From contig NZ_JALGQH010000011.1 in NCBI RefSeq assembly GCF_022810305.1, positions 62,001 to 126,000 on the forward strand: 64,000 nucleotides of DNA, in the 5' to 3' direction. A model generated the notes under the pieces. It saw only the letters and a list, made by a program, of their open reading frames with translations, was not told the DNA's origin and did no database searches. A program made the translations under genes and the position numbers. This DNA is from Rhodococcus sp. ARC_M6 (GTDB lineage Bacteria; Actinomycetota; Actinomycetes; Mycobacteriales; Mycobacteriaceae). Shown here piece by piece: positions 28,643 to 37,044 of this stretch (position 1 is its first letter; each line of letters opens with the position of its first letter).

Positions 28643-29077
28643 ATGCCAACTCGTACCGCACGCACCGCCTGGAACGGCACACTCGAAGCCGGGTCCGGGC
28701 AGGTCGAACTCACCAGTTCCGGTGCCGCGACCTTCAACGTGTCATTTCCCAAACGTGCTGCCGACGAAGCCGGCGGCACTACAAGTCCTGAGGAACTGAT
28801 CGCGGCAGCGCATTCCTCCTGCTACGCAATGCAGTTATCGGCGCTGATCGCCGAGGCCGGCGGAACTCCGCAGAGCCTCGACATCACTGCCGACGTTTCG
28901 TTGGGCCCCGACACCGTCGGCTTCAAGCTCACCGGCATCACGCTCACCGTCCGCGCCGAGGTCGACGGTCTCGACGCGGATGCATTCGCGAAAGTTGCGC
29001 AGGCAGCGAAGGAAACGTGCCCGGTCAGTAAGGCCCTGACAGGCGTCGAGATCACGCTGGACGCGGCACTGGATTAA
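28643..29077 (+). CDS. OsmC-type peroxiredoxin
   Basis: A 144-residue OsmC/Ohr-fold protein that reduces organic hydroperoxides. The two redox cysteines are in HSSCYAMQLSAL (about residue 53) and KETCPVSKAL (about residue 126), and SPEELIAAAHSSC is a family signature. The ATG at 28643 gives the usual length. The last 26 bases overlap the end of the convergent membrane protein gene. Confidence 0.9.
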   Translation: MPTRTARTAWNGTLEAGSGQVELTSSGAATFNVSFPKRAADEAGGTTSPEELIAAAHSSCYAMQLSALIAEAGGTPQSLDITADVSLGPDTVGFKLTGITLTVRAEVDGLDADAFAKVAQAAKETCPVSKALTGVEITLDAALD

Positions 29078-29534
29078 CGGTTCCGTGCTCGACCGCCCCC
29101 TCCGGCGCTCGAGTACGGTTTCGCGTGATCACGAAGTAGCTCGCGATCAGGATCGGGAGTACCCAGAGATCCGAGGGGTCCCGGTAGACGAGGATCGGTG
29201 CGAATTCGCCGCTGAATCCCCTTGCCGCCCAACGGAGAAATCCGATCGTGTATTCATACGCGTCGCCCACCACCGGAATCAGTTTCACTGCAGCGAAGCC
29301 GATTCCGGTGACGGCGACAGACCAGGCGATCGCTCCGGTGCCTACTAAAGTTCGGCGAGCAACTTCGAGTACGGAAAGTAGCAGGATCGGGAACAGGAAT
29401 ACTCCGGCGATATCGGAGAGCTTTCCGGTCAACACATTCCCGAACGCATCTTTGAGTACGTGATCGTTGATCAGAACTACGGCGACGGAGATGAGCGCCA
29501 ACGGTCGCAGCAGCAGATCGCCTGGCTGGTTCAC
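29052..29534 (-). CDS. Small integral membrane protein, unknown function
   Basis: About 160 residues with four hydrophobic segments (around residues 9-27, 38-58, 64-86 and 125-142). The GTG at 29534 overlaps the TGA of the upstream DUF4352 gene, so translation is coupled to it. FGNVLTGKLSDIAGVFLFPILL is a distinctive stretch seen in small membrane proteins of other phyla as well, but I cannot name the family with confidence. Confidence 0.6.
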   Translation of the reverse strand: MNQPGDLLLRPLALISVAVVLINDHVLKDAFGNVLTGKLSDIAGVFLFPILLLSVLEVARRTLVGTGAIAWSVAVTGIGFAAVKLIPVVGDAYEYTIGFLRWAARGFSGEFAPILVYRDPSDLWVLPILIASYFVITRNRTRAPEGAVEHGTVNPVPRPA

Positions 29535-30046
29535 GAGAGGTTGATGGTTGCCGAACCGGACGACAACAAGTCGCACTTGAATTGCAGGCGCAGGCCCGTA
29601 GCTGCCTCGGGGACCTCGTACGACAGTTCGCCGCGCTTGGCTGCTCCGGGGGCGAGTTCGCCGTCGACGGTGGACGTACTGCTGTCGGTGATGGTCATGT
29701 TGTAGGACTTGTTCGTGCTGTCCTGTAGTTCGAAGCACATCACCGAGGACACAGTCTCGGGCTTGTCGTTGTTATTGGTCACCTCTGTGTCGATCACGAC
29801 GTAGCGATTTCCGGGATCCGGGGCCATGAACTGGTTTGTCGAGACGTACGGGTCGACAACGCCGTGTACCTGGACGCGCCAGTCTCCGAGGTCGACGACG
29901 TCGCCGACTCCGAATGTCGAAGCGGGCGCCGATGATGATCCGCCGCCTTCGGCCTTCTTTGCTTCGTTGGATTCGCCCGAAGCGATGGTTGCGAACAGTG
30001 CTGCGCCGACGGCCAGGATAACGAGGGGAGTGCGGAGGGATCGCAT
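29531..30046 (-). CDS. Exported DUF4352-like Ig-fold protein
   Basis: A 171-residue protein with an N-terminal hydrophobic segment (about residues 7-23) acting as signal peptide or anchor and no lipobox cysteine. It has a Ser/Gly linker and a beta-rich domain (WRVQVHGVVDPYV, NRYVVIDTEVTNNNDKPETV) like DUF4352, which has the telokin/MPT63 fold. It probably functions at the cell surface. It is the first gene of a two-gene unit with the small membrane protein and is divergent from the histidine kinase gene. Confidence 0.7.
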   Translation of the reverse strand: MRSLRTPLVILAVGAALFATIASGESNEAKKAEGGGSSSAPASTFGVGDVVDLGDWRVQVHGVVDPYVSTNQFMAPDPGNRYVVIDTEVTNNNDKPETVSSVMCFELQDSTNKSYNMTITDSSTSTVDGELAPGAAKRGELSYEVPEAATGLRLQFKCDLLSSGSATINLS

Positions 30047-30212
30047 GATGTGCGCCTTTCGAGAGTGGGTATGGCCCTAGTCAACGGCGATAGGGGTGCC
30101 TGGCGCGTCGGCCGAATGATCGGGTCGACTCCTCCTTTCGGTCGGTGTTCCTGCGCGTCTGGGGTCCTTTCGGTTGATTCGAGTCGTCGGTGGCAGTAGA
30201 TACGCTTACTCG

Positions 30213-31427
30213 GTGATCACTACCCGAGGAAGTACTGTGCGGCGACGCGTGTGGACGAGTGCCGCCGTCTCCTTGAGCATTTTCTGTTCGCTCATGACAG
30301 TGAGCATTGCCGGGTCGTCGGGAAATATGCCGCCGTGGAATATCGGTATCGGATTTGTCTTGAGCGTGACCGGCGCGATCGCTCTCATCTGGCGGCATCA
30401 GCGTCCCTGGGAAGTTCTCGCAATCACGTTGGTGGGGCCTCTGTTCTTCGTAACCGATGCAACTGCCGCACTGATTGCATTGTTCACAGTTGCTCGCTTC
30501 GCCCGCGGGCCGCGGCTGATTGCTGCCGGCGTGGCGGTCTATGTGGTGTGTGGAATCTCGTTGACTTACGACGCTTTTCGAGATCGTGAGTACTCGGCAC
30601 TCACTCTGGGAACTGCCATGCCGAAAGACGGCACAGAGCTCGAGCAGTACGACTTGGCAATCTGGATCCCATGGCTTGTTGCAGCCGTCATGGTTGGCAT
30701 CGTTCTCGCGCTGTCACTACTGGTCCGAACCAAATCGGCGCTTGTCGAGGCAGAGCATGTCCGTGATCTGGCTACCGAAGAAACCGATGTCATGCGCGAC
30801 GAGATCATTCGCACGGAGGAAAGAACACGCATTGCCCGCGACATGCACGACACCATTGCGGCCAGTTTGAGTCGAATCTCGTTGTTCGCGGGTGGACTTC
30901 AAGTCAGTGCCGCGGACAACCCTGAGAAGGTGGTCAACACGGCGGCAATGATTCGGACCACCGCGCACGAAGCGTTGGACGAACTCAAGAGCATCGTGGG
31001 AGTGCTTCGCGGAACAGGCGATCGAGGTGCTCATGGCGGCCATCAGGGCATCGACGCAGTCGGGGACCTGGTCAACGGAGCGCGGGCCGCCGGAATCCAT
31101 TGCCGCCTCGAAACCGAATTGCTTCCCGGTGACGTGGGCATGTTGGCTGGGCACGTCTGCTATCGCGTCGTGCAGGAAGCGCTCACGAATGCGCAGAAGT
31201 ACGCCAGTGACCAGGCTCTGGTCATCTCTGTCACGGGATCGCCGCACGACGGCATTCGGATCATGGCACGGAACAGACTTAGTGATCTGCCGGCGATGAC
31301 GTCGGTCGGTTCGCGGTCGGGACTGCGAGGTTTGGCCGAGCAGGCACGAGAGATCGGCGGAAAGGTCGAGGCCGGCGTTGTCGGTCCCGATTTTGTGGTC
31401 AGTTGCTGGGTGCCCTGGTTCGCTTAG
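30213..31427 (+). CDS. Two-component sensor histidine kinase (NarL-type partner)
   Basis: A 404-residue membrane kinase. The first 175 residues contain about five or six membrane segments with no large sensor domain. A HisKA_3 dimerisation domain follows, with the phosphoacceptor His at about residue 212 in ARDMHDTIAASLSRI, then a HATPase_c domain with VVQEALTNAQKYA as N box and GSRSGLRGLAEQARE as G box. The GTG at 30213 is chosen because the upstream extension looks unlike protein. The cognate regulator lies 50 bases downstream. The signal is unknown. Confidence 0.88.
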   Translation: MITTRGSTVRRRVWTSAAVSLSIFCSLMTVSIAGSSGNMPPWNIGIGFVLSVTGAIALIWRHQRPWEVLAITLVGPLFFVTDATAALIALFTVARFARGPRLIAAGVAVYVVCGISLTYDAFRDREYSALTLGTAMPKDGTELEQYDLAIWIPWLVAAVMVGIVLALSLLVRTKSALVEAEHVRDLATEETDVMRDEIIRTEERTRIARDMHDTIAASLSRISLFAGGLQVSAADNPEKVVNTAAMIRTTAHEALDELKSIVGVLRGTGDRGAHGGHQGIDAVGDLVNGARAAGIHCRLETELLPGDVGMLAGHVCYRVVQEALTNAQKYASDQALVISVTGSPHDGIRIMARNRLSDLPAMTSVGSRSGLRGLAEQAREIGGKVEAGVVGPDFVVSCWVPWFA

Positions 31428-31477
31428 TCTCTTGTTCGTGTGGACCTGTCGGTGCCGCTCGGTAATCTGAGCGCACC

Positions 31478-32131
31478 ATGAACACAGACTCGCGCATTAC
31501 GGTGCTGATTGTCGACAACGACGCCTGGGTTCGGCGCGGGATGAAAGACATCCTCGAGGCCGCCCCGGACATCGTGGTGGTTGCCGAGGCCGAGGACGGA
31601 GACCAGGTTGCTGCCAAGGTCACTCGATTTCGCCCTCACGTCGTGCTGATGGACCTCAAGATGGCACGTGTCGGTGGTTTGGAGGCGACGCGTGAGCTGA
31701 TGTCCATGCCTAATCCACCCAAGGTCATTGCGATGACGGCATTCGACGTCGATGGTGTCGTCATCGAGGCGGTCGAGGCCGGAGCGCACAGTTTTCTGCG
31801 GAAAGACGGTGCACCAGAAGACTTTCAGCAGGCGGTACGCGTCGTTGCGTCGGATCATGCCTTGTTCAGTCGGGATTCGCTGCGTGCGATCGTGGCGTCT
31901 GCTCCACGTCAGCAGGTTCCGGATCAGACGGCCTTGGCGGTCCTCACCGACCGTGAGCGCGAGGTTCTGGCGGAGTTGGCCACAGGTCTGGGGAACAGCG
32001 ATATTGCGGCGCGGATGTACCTCGGTGAGACCACGATCAAGTCACACATCTCGTCGTTGTTCTCGAAACTCGGAGTGAACAACCGGGTGAGTGCGTCGTT
32101 GGTCGCATACCGGTCTGGCCTGGTCACCTGA
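31478..32131 (+). CDS. Response regulator, NarL/LuxR type
   Basis: A 217-residue protein with an N-terminal receiver domain (acidic pocket at VDND near residue 13, phosphoacceptor Asp59 in VVLMDLKM) and a C-terminal LuxR helix-turn-helix (LTDREREVLAELATGLGNSDIAARM, then TTIKSHISSLFSKL). It is paired with the preceding histidine kinase. Targets are unknown; the adjacent DsbA-like genes or the divergent DUF4352 unit are candidates by position only. Confidence 0.92.
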   Translation: MNTDSRITVLIVDNDAWVRRGMKDILEAAPDIVVVAEAEDGDQVAAKVTRFRPHVVLMDLKMARVGGLEATRELMSMPNPPKVIAMTAFDVDGVVIEAVEAGAHSFLRKDGAPEDFQQAVRVVASDHALFSRDSLRAIVASAPRQQVPDQTALAVLTDREREVLAELATGLGNSDIAARMYLGETTIKSHISSLFSKLGVNNRVSASLVAYRSGLVT

Positions 32132-32172
32132 CGTCGGGATTAACCGCACCCGTTTGTGTTGTTGCACCTTCG

Positions 32173-32847
32173 GTGACTGATCAAATTGTGATTGACCAAG
32201 ATGTGACCGGCCAGGACATCGTTGTCGAGGTGTGGTCGGATGTTCTTTGCCCATGGTGCTACATCGGCAAGACCCGGTTTCAAGCTGCGCTCGACAGGTT
32301 CGAGAACAAGGACCGTGTCAAGGTCATCTGGCGTTCGTATCAGCTAGCTCCCGAGACTCCGGTGGGTGAGGGCCGCGCAGTGGTTGATGCCATGGCCGCA
32401 CGGCGAGGCACCACTGTGGATCAGCTGGGAGAAGTCCTCGATCACGTCACGACCACGGCAGCCGAGCTCGGTCTGGAATTGAATTACGACGCTGCCCTCG
32501 CGTCCAACACCTTTGACGCTCACCGGTTGCTTCACTTGGCCGGGGACAAGCAGTCGGACCTTCTGGATGCACTGTTCAAGGCATTCTTCAGGGACGGCAA
32601 GATGATCGACGACCGTGAAGAACTGGTCCGCATCGCCGTCAGCGTGGGATTGGATGCGGATACGGTTCGGGATCAACTCGCTTCCGACGCAGCAGCCGCC
32701 GCGGTTCGAGAGGATCTGGCGATGGCGCGTCAATTCCAGGTGAGCGGTGTTCCGTTCTTTGTTGCCAACCGTGCAATAGCGGTCTCCGGCGCGCAAACGG
32801 AGGACGTGTTCTTGCAGTTGCTCACTGCGGCTTCCCAACCTGCTTGA
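32173..32847 (+). CDS. DsbA/FrnE-family oxidoreductase, copy 1
   Basis: A 224-residue cytosolic thioredoxin-fold protein of the FrnE/DSBA group. The active site is CPWC (about residues 29-32, in SDVLCPWCYIGKTRF), with a helical insertion and a cis-Pro loop SGVPFFVAN near the end. There is no signal peptide. The family acts in disulfide exchange; related proteins are described in polyketide biosynthesis. The GTG at 32173 is identical in context to the start of copy 2. Confidence 0.9.
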   Translation: MTDQIVIDQDVTGQDIVVEVWSDVLCPWCYIGKTRFQAALDRFENKDRVKVIWRSYQLAPETPVGEGRAVVDAMAARRGTTVDQLGEVLDHVTTTAAELGLELNYDAALASNTFDAHRLLHLAGDKQSDLLDALFKAFFRDGKMIDDREELVRIAVSVGLDADTVRDQLASDAAAAAVREDLAMARQFQVSGVPFFVANRAIAVSGAQTEDVFLQLLTAASQPA

Positions 32848-32915
32848 GCTACCCGACGTGGCCGGGCCGGATGACGTCGGGATTAATCGGAGCAGGGTTT
32901 GTTGTTGCACCTTCG

Positions 32916-33590
32916 GTGAGTGATCAAATTGTGATTGACCAAGACGTGACCGACCAGGACCTCACCGTTGAGGTGTGGTCGGATGTTGCCTGCCCGTGGT
33001 GCTACATCGGCAAGACCCGATTCCAAGCGGCGCTCGACAGGTTCGATAACAAGGACCGCGTCAAGGTCATCTGGCGTTCGTACCAGCTGGCTCCCGAGAC
33101 TCCGGTGGGCGAGGGCCGCACCGAACTCGAGGCTCTTGTCGAGATGAAGGGCATGGCTCCGGATCAGGTGCGGCAGATGTTCTCTTCGGTTGCGAATACG
33201 GCAGCCGAGGTTGGCCTGGATCTCGATTTCGATACCGCGATCGCCGCCAACACCTTCGACGCTCACCGGTTACTTCACTTGGCCGGCGACAAGCAGGCTG
33301 ACCTTCTGGAGGCCCTGTTCAAAGCGCACTTCAGCGACGGCAAGGTGATCGACGACCGCGAAGAGTTGGTCCGCATCGCTGTAAGCGTGGGCCTGGACGA
33401 AGAAACGGTCCGCGCGCAACTTGCTTCCGACGCAGCAGCCGACGCTGTTCGCGAGGATCTGTCGATGGCGCGTCAATTTCAGGTGAGCGGTGTTCCGTTC
33501 TTTGTTGCCAACCGTGCAATAGCGGTCTCGGGTGCTCAGCCCGAAGAGGTGTTCTTGCAGTTGCTCACTCAGGCATCCGAATCGGCCTGA
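32916..33590 (+). CDS. DsbA/FrnE-family oxidoreductase, copy 2
   Basis: The 224-residue tandem copy of the previous gene, with the same CPWC active site (SDVACPWCYIGKTRF) and SGVPFFVAN loop. The copies differ mostly between residues about 70 and 110, the helical insertion that shapes substrate binding, which suggests divergence in partner choice. The GTG at 32916 is used by comparison with copy 1. Its last 22 bases overlap the end of the convergent GAF-domain regulator gene. Confidence 0.9.
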   Translation: MSDQIVIDQDVTDQDLTVEVWSDVACPWCYIGKTRFQAALDRFDNKDRVKVIWRSYQLAPETPVGEGRTELEALVEMKGMAPDQVRQMFSSVANTAAEVGLDLDFDTAIAANTFDAHRLLHLAGDKQADLLEALFKAHFSDGKVIDDREELVRIAVSVGLDEETVRAQLASDAAADAVREDLSMARQFQVSGVPFFVANRAIAVSGAQPEEVFLQLLTQASESA

Positions 33591-34873
33591 CGCAATCGGC
33601 CGGCACACACAGCCGGAGCATTCGAGAACGGCAGTAGGTGTGCGCCGACATCGGGGAGTGAGAGGGTGACTTCTGCGGCGTCGACAAACCGGTAAGGCTG
33701 TGCCGCAACAATTCCCGCAAGATTTTTACGCAGACGAGACATCTCGGCCCGTACGGTTACCGTGCGGGCCGAGTCTCCGAACAGATCCTGGGCCAATTGC
33801 GATGCTGTTCGTCCGCTCCGCTCGGAGCCCAGGAGAAACAGAATTTCCGCGTGCCTCTGTGTGGGTGAGTACGTCCATTCCCCAGATCCTGATGTCACGG
33901 TCACGGACATGTTCTCGGAGTCTCGGAGGTCGATGTGTACCGCGGGGGCCGCGATCTCGGTACCGGACGTTGTCGGGCGAATCAGCCAACCGCCGGGGAG
34001 CGGATTCAATTCGCACAGACCGAGCGAGGGAAACCAGGTCGTACCGGGAGTCATTGCAGCGGGAAGCAGGATTCGCGTGCGATGTGGGAGCGAATCGACT
34101 GCTGCAACCCAGCCGTGAGAATCGGTAACCAGTGCCGGAGAACTGCCACGCGCAAGCATCGGTGCTGCGACAGAACGTAATTGGTCGAGGTTGTCGCGAT
34201 GTTTGTCGCGCAGGTGCGATTGGGCGAGGCGTGCGACGGCGTCAACGAGTGCGAGTGTGGTGGGATGGACGGTTTTGGCTGGGCCGCTGATATCTACGAC
34301 ACCGATGACACGATCGTCGCGCGGATCTCGGATCGGTGCACCGGCACAGGTCCACGAATGATGGCTACGCGCATAGTGTTCGGCCGAAAATATCTGGACG
34401 GCCTGTCTCGATACCAGCGCAGTTCCGATAGCGTTGGTGCCGACTGAATTCTCTGCCCAGTTCGCGCCTTCGATGAACCCGAGCCGTGCGGCCTGATCCA
34501 TTACCCGATGAGAGCCGCTGCGCCACAGCACTGTTCCGTGGATATCTGCGACCACCATGATGTTTTCGCCGCTCGCGGTGACTGATTCGAGCCCGCGAGT
34601 CACATCGTCGAGAACGTCGTAGAGGCCGGATTCGCGGCGTCGCAGGTCAAGTTCGGCCATGTCCATCGACGGTTCGGTGTGATTCTGCTCGGGATCGACT
34701 CCGAGGTCTTTCAAGCGCTGCCAGGACTGACGCACCACATCGCGGGGACGCGCCGGCGCTTTGTCGCCGGCCATCGTCGCGTCGTACACCGCGGCTAGGG
34801 TCCTCGCGTAGTTGCGAGGATCCTCACCAGGGGGCATCGCGGGTTCAGGCAACCGCGTCGTGGGTGTCGACAT
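33569..34873 (-). CDS. GAF-domain transcriptional regulator (AcoR-like, without AAA+ domain)
   Basis: A 434-residue protein: an N-terminal region with the RDVVRQSWQRLKDLGVDPEQ motif seen before GAF domains of AcoR-type activators, a GAF domain at about residues 85-220 (LGFIEGANWAENSVGTNAIGTAL; HSWTCAGAPIRDP), and a C-terminal helix-turn-helix-like region (about residues 340-405, TASQLAQDLFGDSARTVTVRAEMSRLRKNL). The sigma-54 AAA+ module of classical AcoR is absent, as is usual in actinobacteria. It starts one base after the SDR gene, so the two form an operon. It probably activates this operon and perhaps others through TGCAAC boxes (see findings). Confidence 0.85.
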   Translation of the reverse strand: MSTPTTRLPEPAMPPGEDPRNYARTLAAVYDATMAGDKAPARPRDVVRQSWQRLKDLGVDPEQNHTEPSMDMAELDLRRRESGLYDVLDDVTRGLESVTASGENIMVVADIHGTVLWRSGSHRVMDQAARLGFIEGANWAENSVGTNAIGTALVSRQAVQIFSAEHYARSHHSWTCAGAPIRDPRDDRVIGVVDISGPAKTVHPTTLALVDAVARLAQSHLRDKHRDNLDQLRSVAAPMLARGSSPALVTDSHGWVAAVDSLPHRTRILLPAAMTPGTTWFPSLGLCELNPLPGGWLIRPTTSGTEIAAPAVHIDLRDSENMSVTVTSGSGEWTYSPTQRHAEILFLLGSERSGRTASQLAQDLFGDSARTVTVRAEMSRLRKNLAGIVAAQPYRFVDAAEVTLSLPDVGAHLLPFSNAPAVCAGRLRQADSDA

Positions 34874-34874
34874 G

Positions 34875-35654
34875 TCAGCGATATACCAACCCGCCGTCGA
34901 TGAGGCCGGATTGGCCAGTCATGTAATCGGAATCCGGTCCTGCCAGGTAGGAGACGAACCCCGCCACGTCGTCGGGAGTTTCCGCTCTGCCCAGCGCAAT
35001 GCCGCCGACGAACTTGTCGTATGTTTCGCCTTCCGGTGCTCCGGTCAATTCGGAGAACCGTTTGTCGATCGTTACCCACATATCCGTTCCGACTACACCA
35101 GGGCAGTATGCGTTGACGGTGATGCCATCGGACGCGTATTCCTTGGCGGCTGCCTGTGTGAGCGCTCTGACCGCGAATTTTGTTGCGCTGTACACGCCCA
35201 GCATGGCAAAGCCGTCGTGGCCGGCAATCGACGATGCGTTGATGATCTTTCCGCCGTGTCCGAGCGCCTTGAACTTGGTAGCCGCGGCCTGGATCCCCCA
35301 CAGAACTCCGTCGACATTGACCCTCCAGATCGTGGCAACCTCTTCGGGAGCGGCGTCGGACAGCGGGCCTACCAGTGCGATTCCTGCGTTGTTGACGATG
35401 ATATCGAAACCGCCTAGCTCCGAATGGGCATGTTCGACTGCGTTGTGTACCTGTTTGCGGTCGCTGACGTCGGCTATGAAGGTGGTTGTCCGACGGCCTA
35501 TTTCGTGAATCTCACGTGCAACGGCATCCAGCTTGGTGTGGTCGAGATCGACCAGAGCGATATCTGCGCCGTCGTGGGCGAGTCGGAGTGCGATTCCGCG
35601 ACCGATTCCTTGGCCTGCGCCGGTGACCAATGCAACCTTGTCGGTGATGCTCAT
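34875..35654 (-). CDS. Short-chain dehydrogenase, acetoin/diacetyl reductase-like
   Basis: A classical SDR of 259 residues: cofactor motif [12 protein letters not shown] at about residues 11-22, NNAG at about 88, catalytic Ser in [10 protein letters not shown] and the YSATK pair at about 155-159. The stretch [13 protein letters not shown] fits (S)-acetoin-forming diacetyl reductases (BudC/ButA type). The neighbouring AcoR-like regulator supports a role in acetoin, butanediol or related small ketone metabolism. The ATG at 35654 has GAGGAG just upstream. Confidence 0.85.
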   Translation of the reverse strand: MSITDKVALVTGAGQGIGRGIALRLAHDGADIALVDLDHTKLDAVAREIHEIGRRTTTFIADVSDRKQVHNAVEHAHSELGGFDIIVNNAGIALVGPLSDAAPEEVATIWRVNVDGVLWGIQAAATKFKALGHGGKIINASSIAGHDGFAMLGVYSATKFAVRALTQAAAKEYASDGITVNAYCPGVVGTDMWVTIDKRFSELTGAPEGETYDKFVGGIALGRAETPDDVAGFVSYLAGPDSDYMTGQSGLIDGGLVYR

Positions 35655-35723
35655 TCAGTTCTCCTCGTTGGCGGGGTAAGCCGATGAGTGAGTTATATGT
35701 GATGACGACCACAATATAGAAGG

Positions 35724-35777
35724 GTTGCATCGCGTTGCAAACCCGGAAGCTGGATGGCAATTGCAACCTGCAGCAAC
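35724..35777. promoter_or_regulatory. Paired, 10-bp-phased TGCAAC/GTTGCA boxes
   Basis: GTTGCA occurs at 35724-35729 and 35734-35739, and the inverted form TGCAAC at 35762-35767 with the near copy AGCAAC at 35772-35777. Both pairs have exactly one-helical-turn spacing and face each other across 22 bases. They lie in the divergent promoter region between the SDR/GAF-regulator operon and a membrane protein gene. Confidence 0.6.
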
Positions 35778-35859
35778 CCTCCCCGTATCTGCTTCGGTGC
35801 CTTCATAGTTGCGCGACGACTTCGTGAATTGTCTTGCGACACAACTGGGAGAAGGAAAT

Positions 35860-37005
35860 ATGACAGCTACAGTCGATGCTCCGACGAGTTCGGGTACACC
35901 GAGTATTCAACCTTCCCGCCGTTGGATTCTGTTCGGTGTCGCGAATCTTGTGATCGTCCTGATCTTGGCTCTGGGGAGCTGGTTTCTCCTCGCAGATCCC
36001 ACCACCAGTCCGTGGAGCTTCTATCCGCTTCCCTTCAACGCTGCGTTGTTCTGGGCGATCCTCTTTGTGGTATTCATCGGCTTCAACTGCGAATTTGCAG
36101 GTTTCGATCGGCTACTGCAGCCGGTGAGAGGGCTGGCAATCATGGCCGCGACAACGGTGTTCTCCGTAGCGGTGACATGGTTGCTCGCCAACGGACTCGG
36201 AAGCCTCTATCCGGACTTCACAGCAGATCGGGAAGGAGGAATTGGCTACTTCGCTGGTGCTTTATTCGTGCTGTTCGGCTTCGGCACGTGGGTGATGGTG
36301 GTGCTCAATTGGAAGCACTGGCCGTGGATCGCGCTGGGAATGAAGCAACCGCTTGTGGGTCTGTGCGAGATTGCGTTTGTCGCCGTACCGACCTTGGCGT
36401 TGTATTTCGTGTTCGGATTGCCGTCCGTTTCGCTGTCTGCGACAAATCCTGTAATGACCGTCGACGCAGTGCTGGGCTGGTTCTATTGCATTGTGGTCGT
36501 GGTGATTCTGACCGGGCAGACGTTGGACAATTGGCCATGGAGGGTATTCGGTGGCGGAGGCCGGACGGCGCTCGCGGCTACTGTCGGAAATTTCGCTCTG
36601 GGAACGGGACTCTATTTTGTGGCTGTCCCAGTCGTGAAAGCACTTTTGGGAAGTGCCGCAGTTGCGGAGTTGGGTACCGTCGTACATCAGTTTCCGGCGC
36701 AACTCGGTGTGTGCTGGGCCTTCTGGATGATCTTGTGGGCCAACGCATTCGGTAATAAGCCCACAGGGTTCGGGGGCGGCGTCAACCTTGTGGTCCGTGG
36801 TGTGTTCACGTTTGCCTTGGCGGTAGGGACATTTCTGTTCTACTACCGTTTTGCGGCCGAACACATTCTCCATGAACCTGCAGTTGCAGACGGATTACAT
36901 GGCAATGCATTGGGTTTCGTGGACTGGGCGGTGCTGTGGACGTTGTTCTACGTTGTCGGGTTTCAATCTCTGGGGCTCGGTAAGTTGAAACCCGAGTCCC
37001 AGTGA
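35860..37005 (+). CDS. Polytopic membrane protein, family not recognised
   Basis: A 381-residue integral membrane protein with about nine to ten hydrophobic segments spread over its length, starting with WILFGVANLVIVLILALGSWFLLA at about residues 22-45. Histidine and tryptophan residues are clustered in loops (NWKHWPWI, DNWPWRVFG). The ATG at 35860 follows GAAGGA. It shares an intergenic region with the divergent SDR operon, including the TGCAAC boxes, and ends before a strong palindromic terminator. I can neither assign a transporter family nor propose a substrate from sequence. Confidence 0.7.
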   Translation: MTATVDAPTSSGTPSIQPSRRWILFGVANLVIVLILALGSWFLLADPTTSPWSFYPLPFNAALFWAILFVVFIGFNCEFAGFDRLLQPVRGLAIMAATTVFSVAVTWLLANGLGSLYPDFTADREGGIGYFAGALFVLFGFGTWVMVVLNWKHWPWIALGMKQPLVGLCEIAFVAVPTLALYFVFGLPSVSLSATNPVMTVDAVLGWFYCIVVVVILTGQTLDNWPWRVFGGGGRTALAATVGNFALGTGLYFVAVPVVKALLGSAAVAELGTVVHQFPAQLGVCWAFWMILWANAFGNKPTGFGGGVNLVVRGVFTFALAVGTFLFYYRFAAEHILHEPAVADGLHGNALGFVDWAVLWTLFYVVGFQSLGLGKLKPESQ

Positions 37006-37007
37006 AT

Positions 37008-37037
37008 ACGGGTACCCGCACATGTGCGGGTACCCGT
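37008..37037. terminator. Perfect 30-bp palindrome, bidirectional terminator
   Basis: 37008-37037 is a perfect palindrome (ACGGGTACCCGCACA and its complement) followed by TT on the plus strand. It lies between the stop of the membrane protein gene and the end of the converging MFS gene. Confidence 0.75.
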
Positions 37038-37044
37038 TTCCGGG

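Larger units (their letters stand above)
32133..33590 (+). repeat. Tandem duplication of about 0.74 kb covering a DsbA-like gene and its leader
   Basis: The segment starting GTCGGGATTAA at 32133 recurs from 32877 with matching order: the same leader (GTTGTTGCACCTTCGGTGA), start codon and 224-codon gene, ending at 32847 and 33590. Identity is very high at both ends and lower in the middle (around 32380-32500 against 33120-33240). Confidence 0.9.

Noticed and set aside
33569-34873. Classical sigma-54-dependent AcoR activator
   Set aside because: The central AAA+ domain with GAFTGA motif is absent, so only the GAF and DNA-binding parts resemble AcoR.
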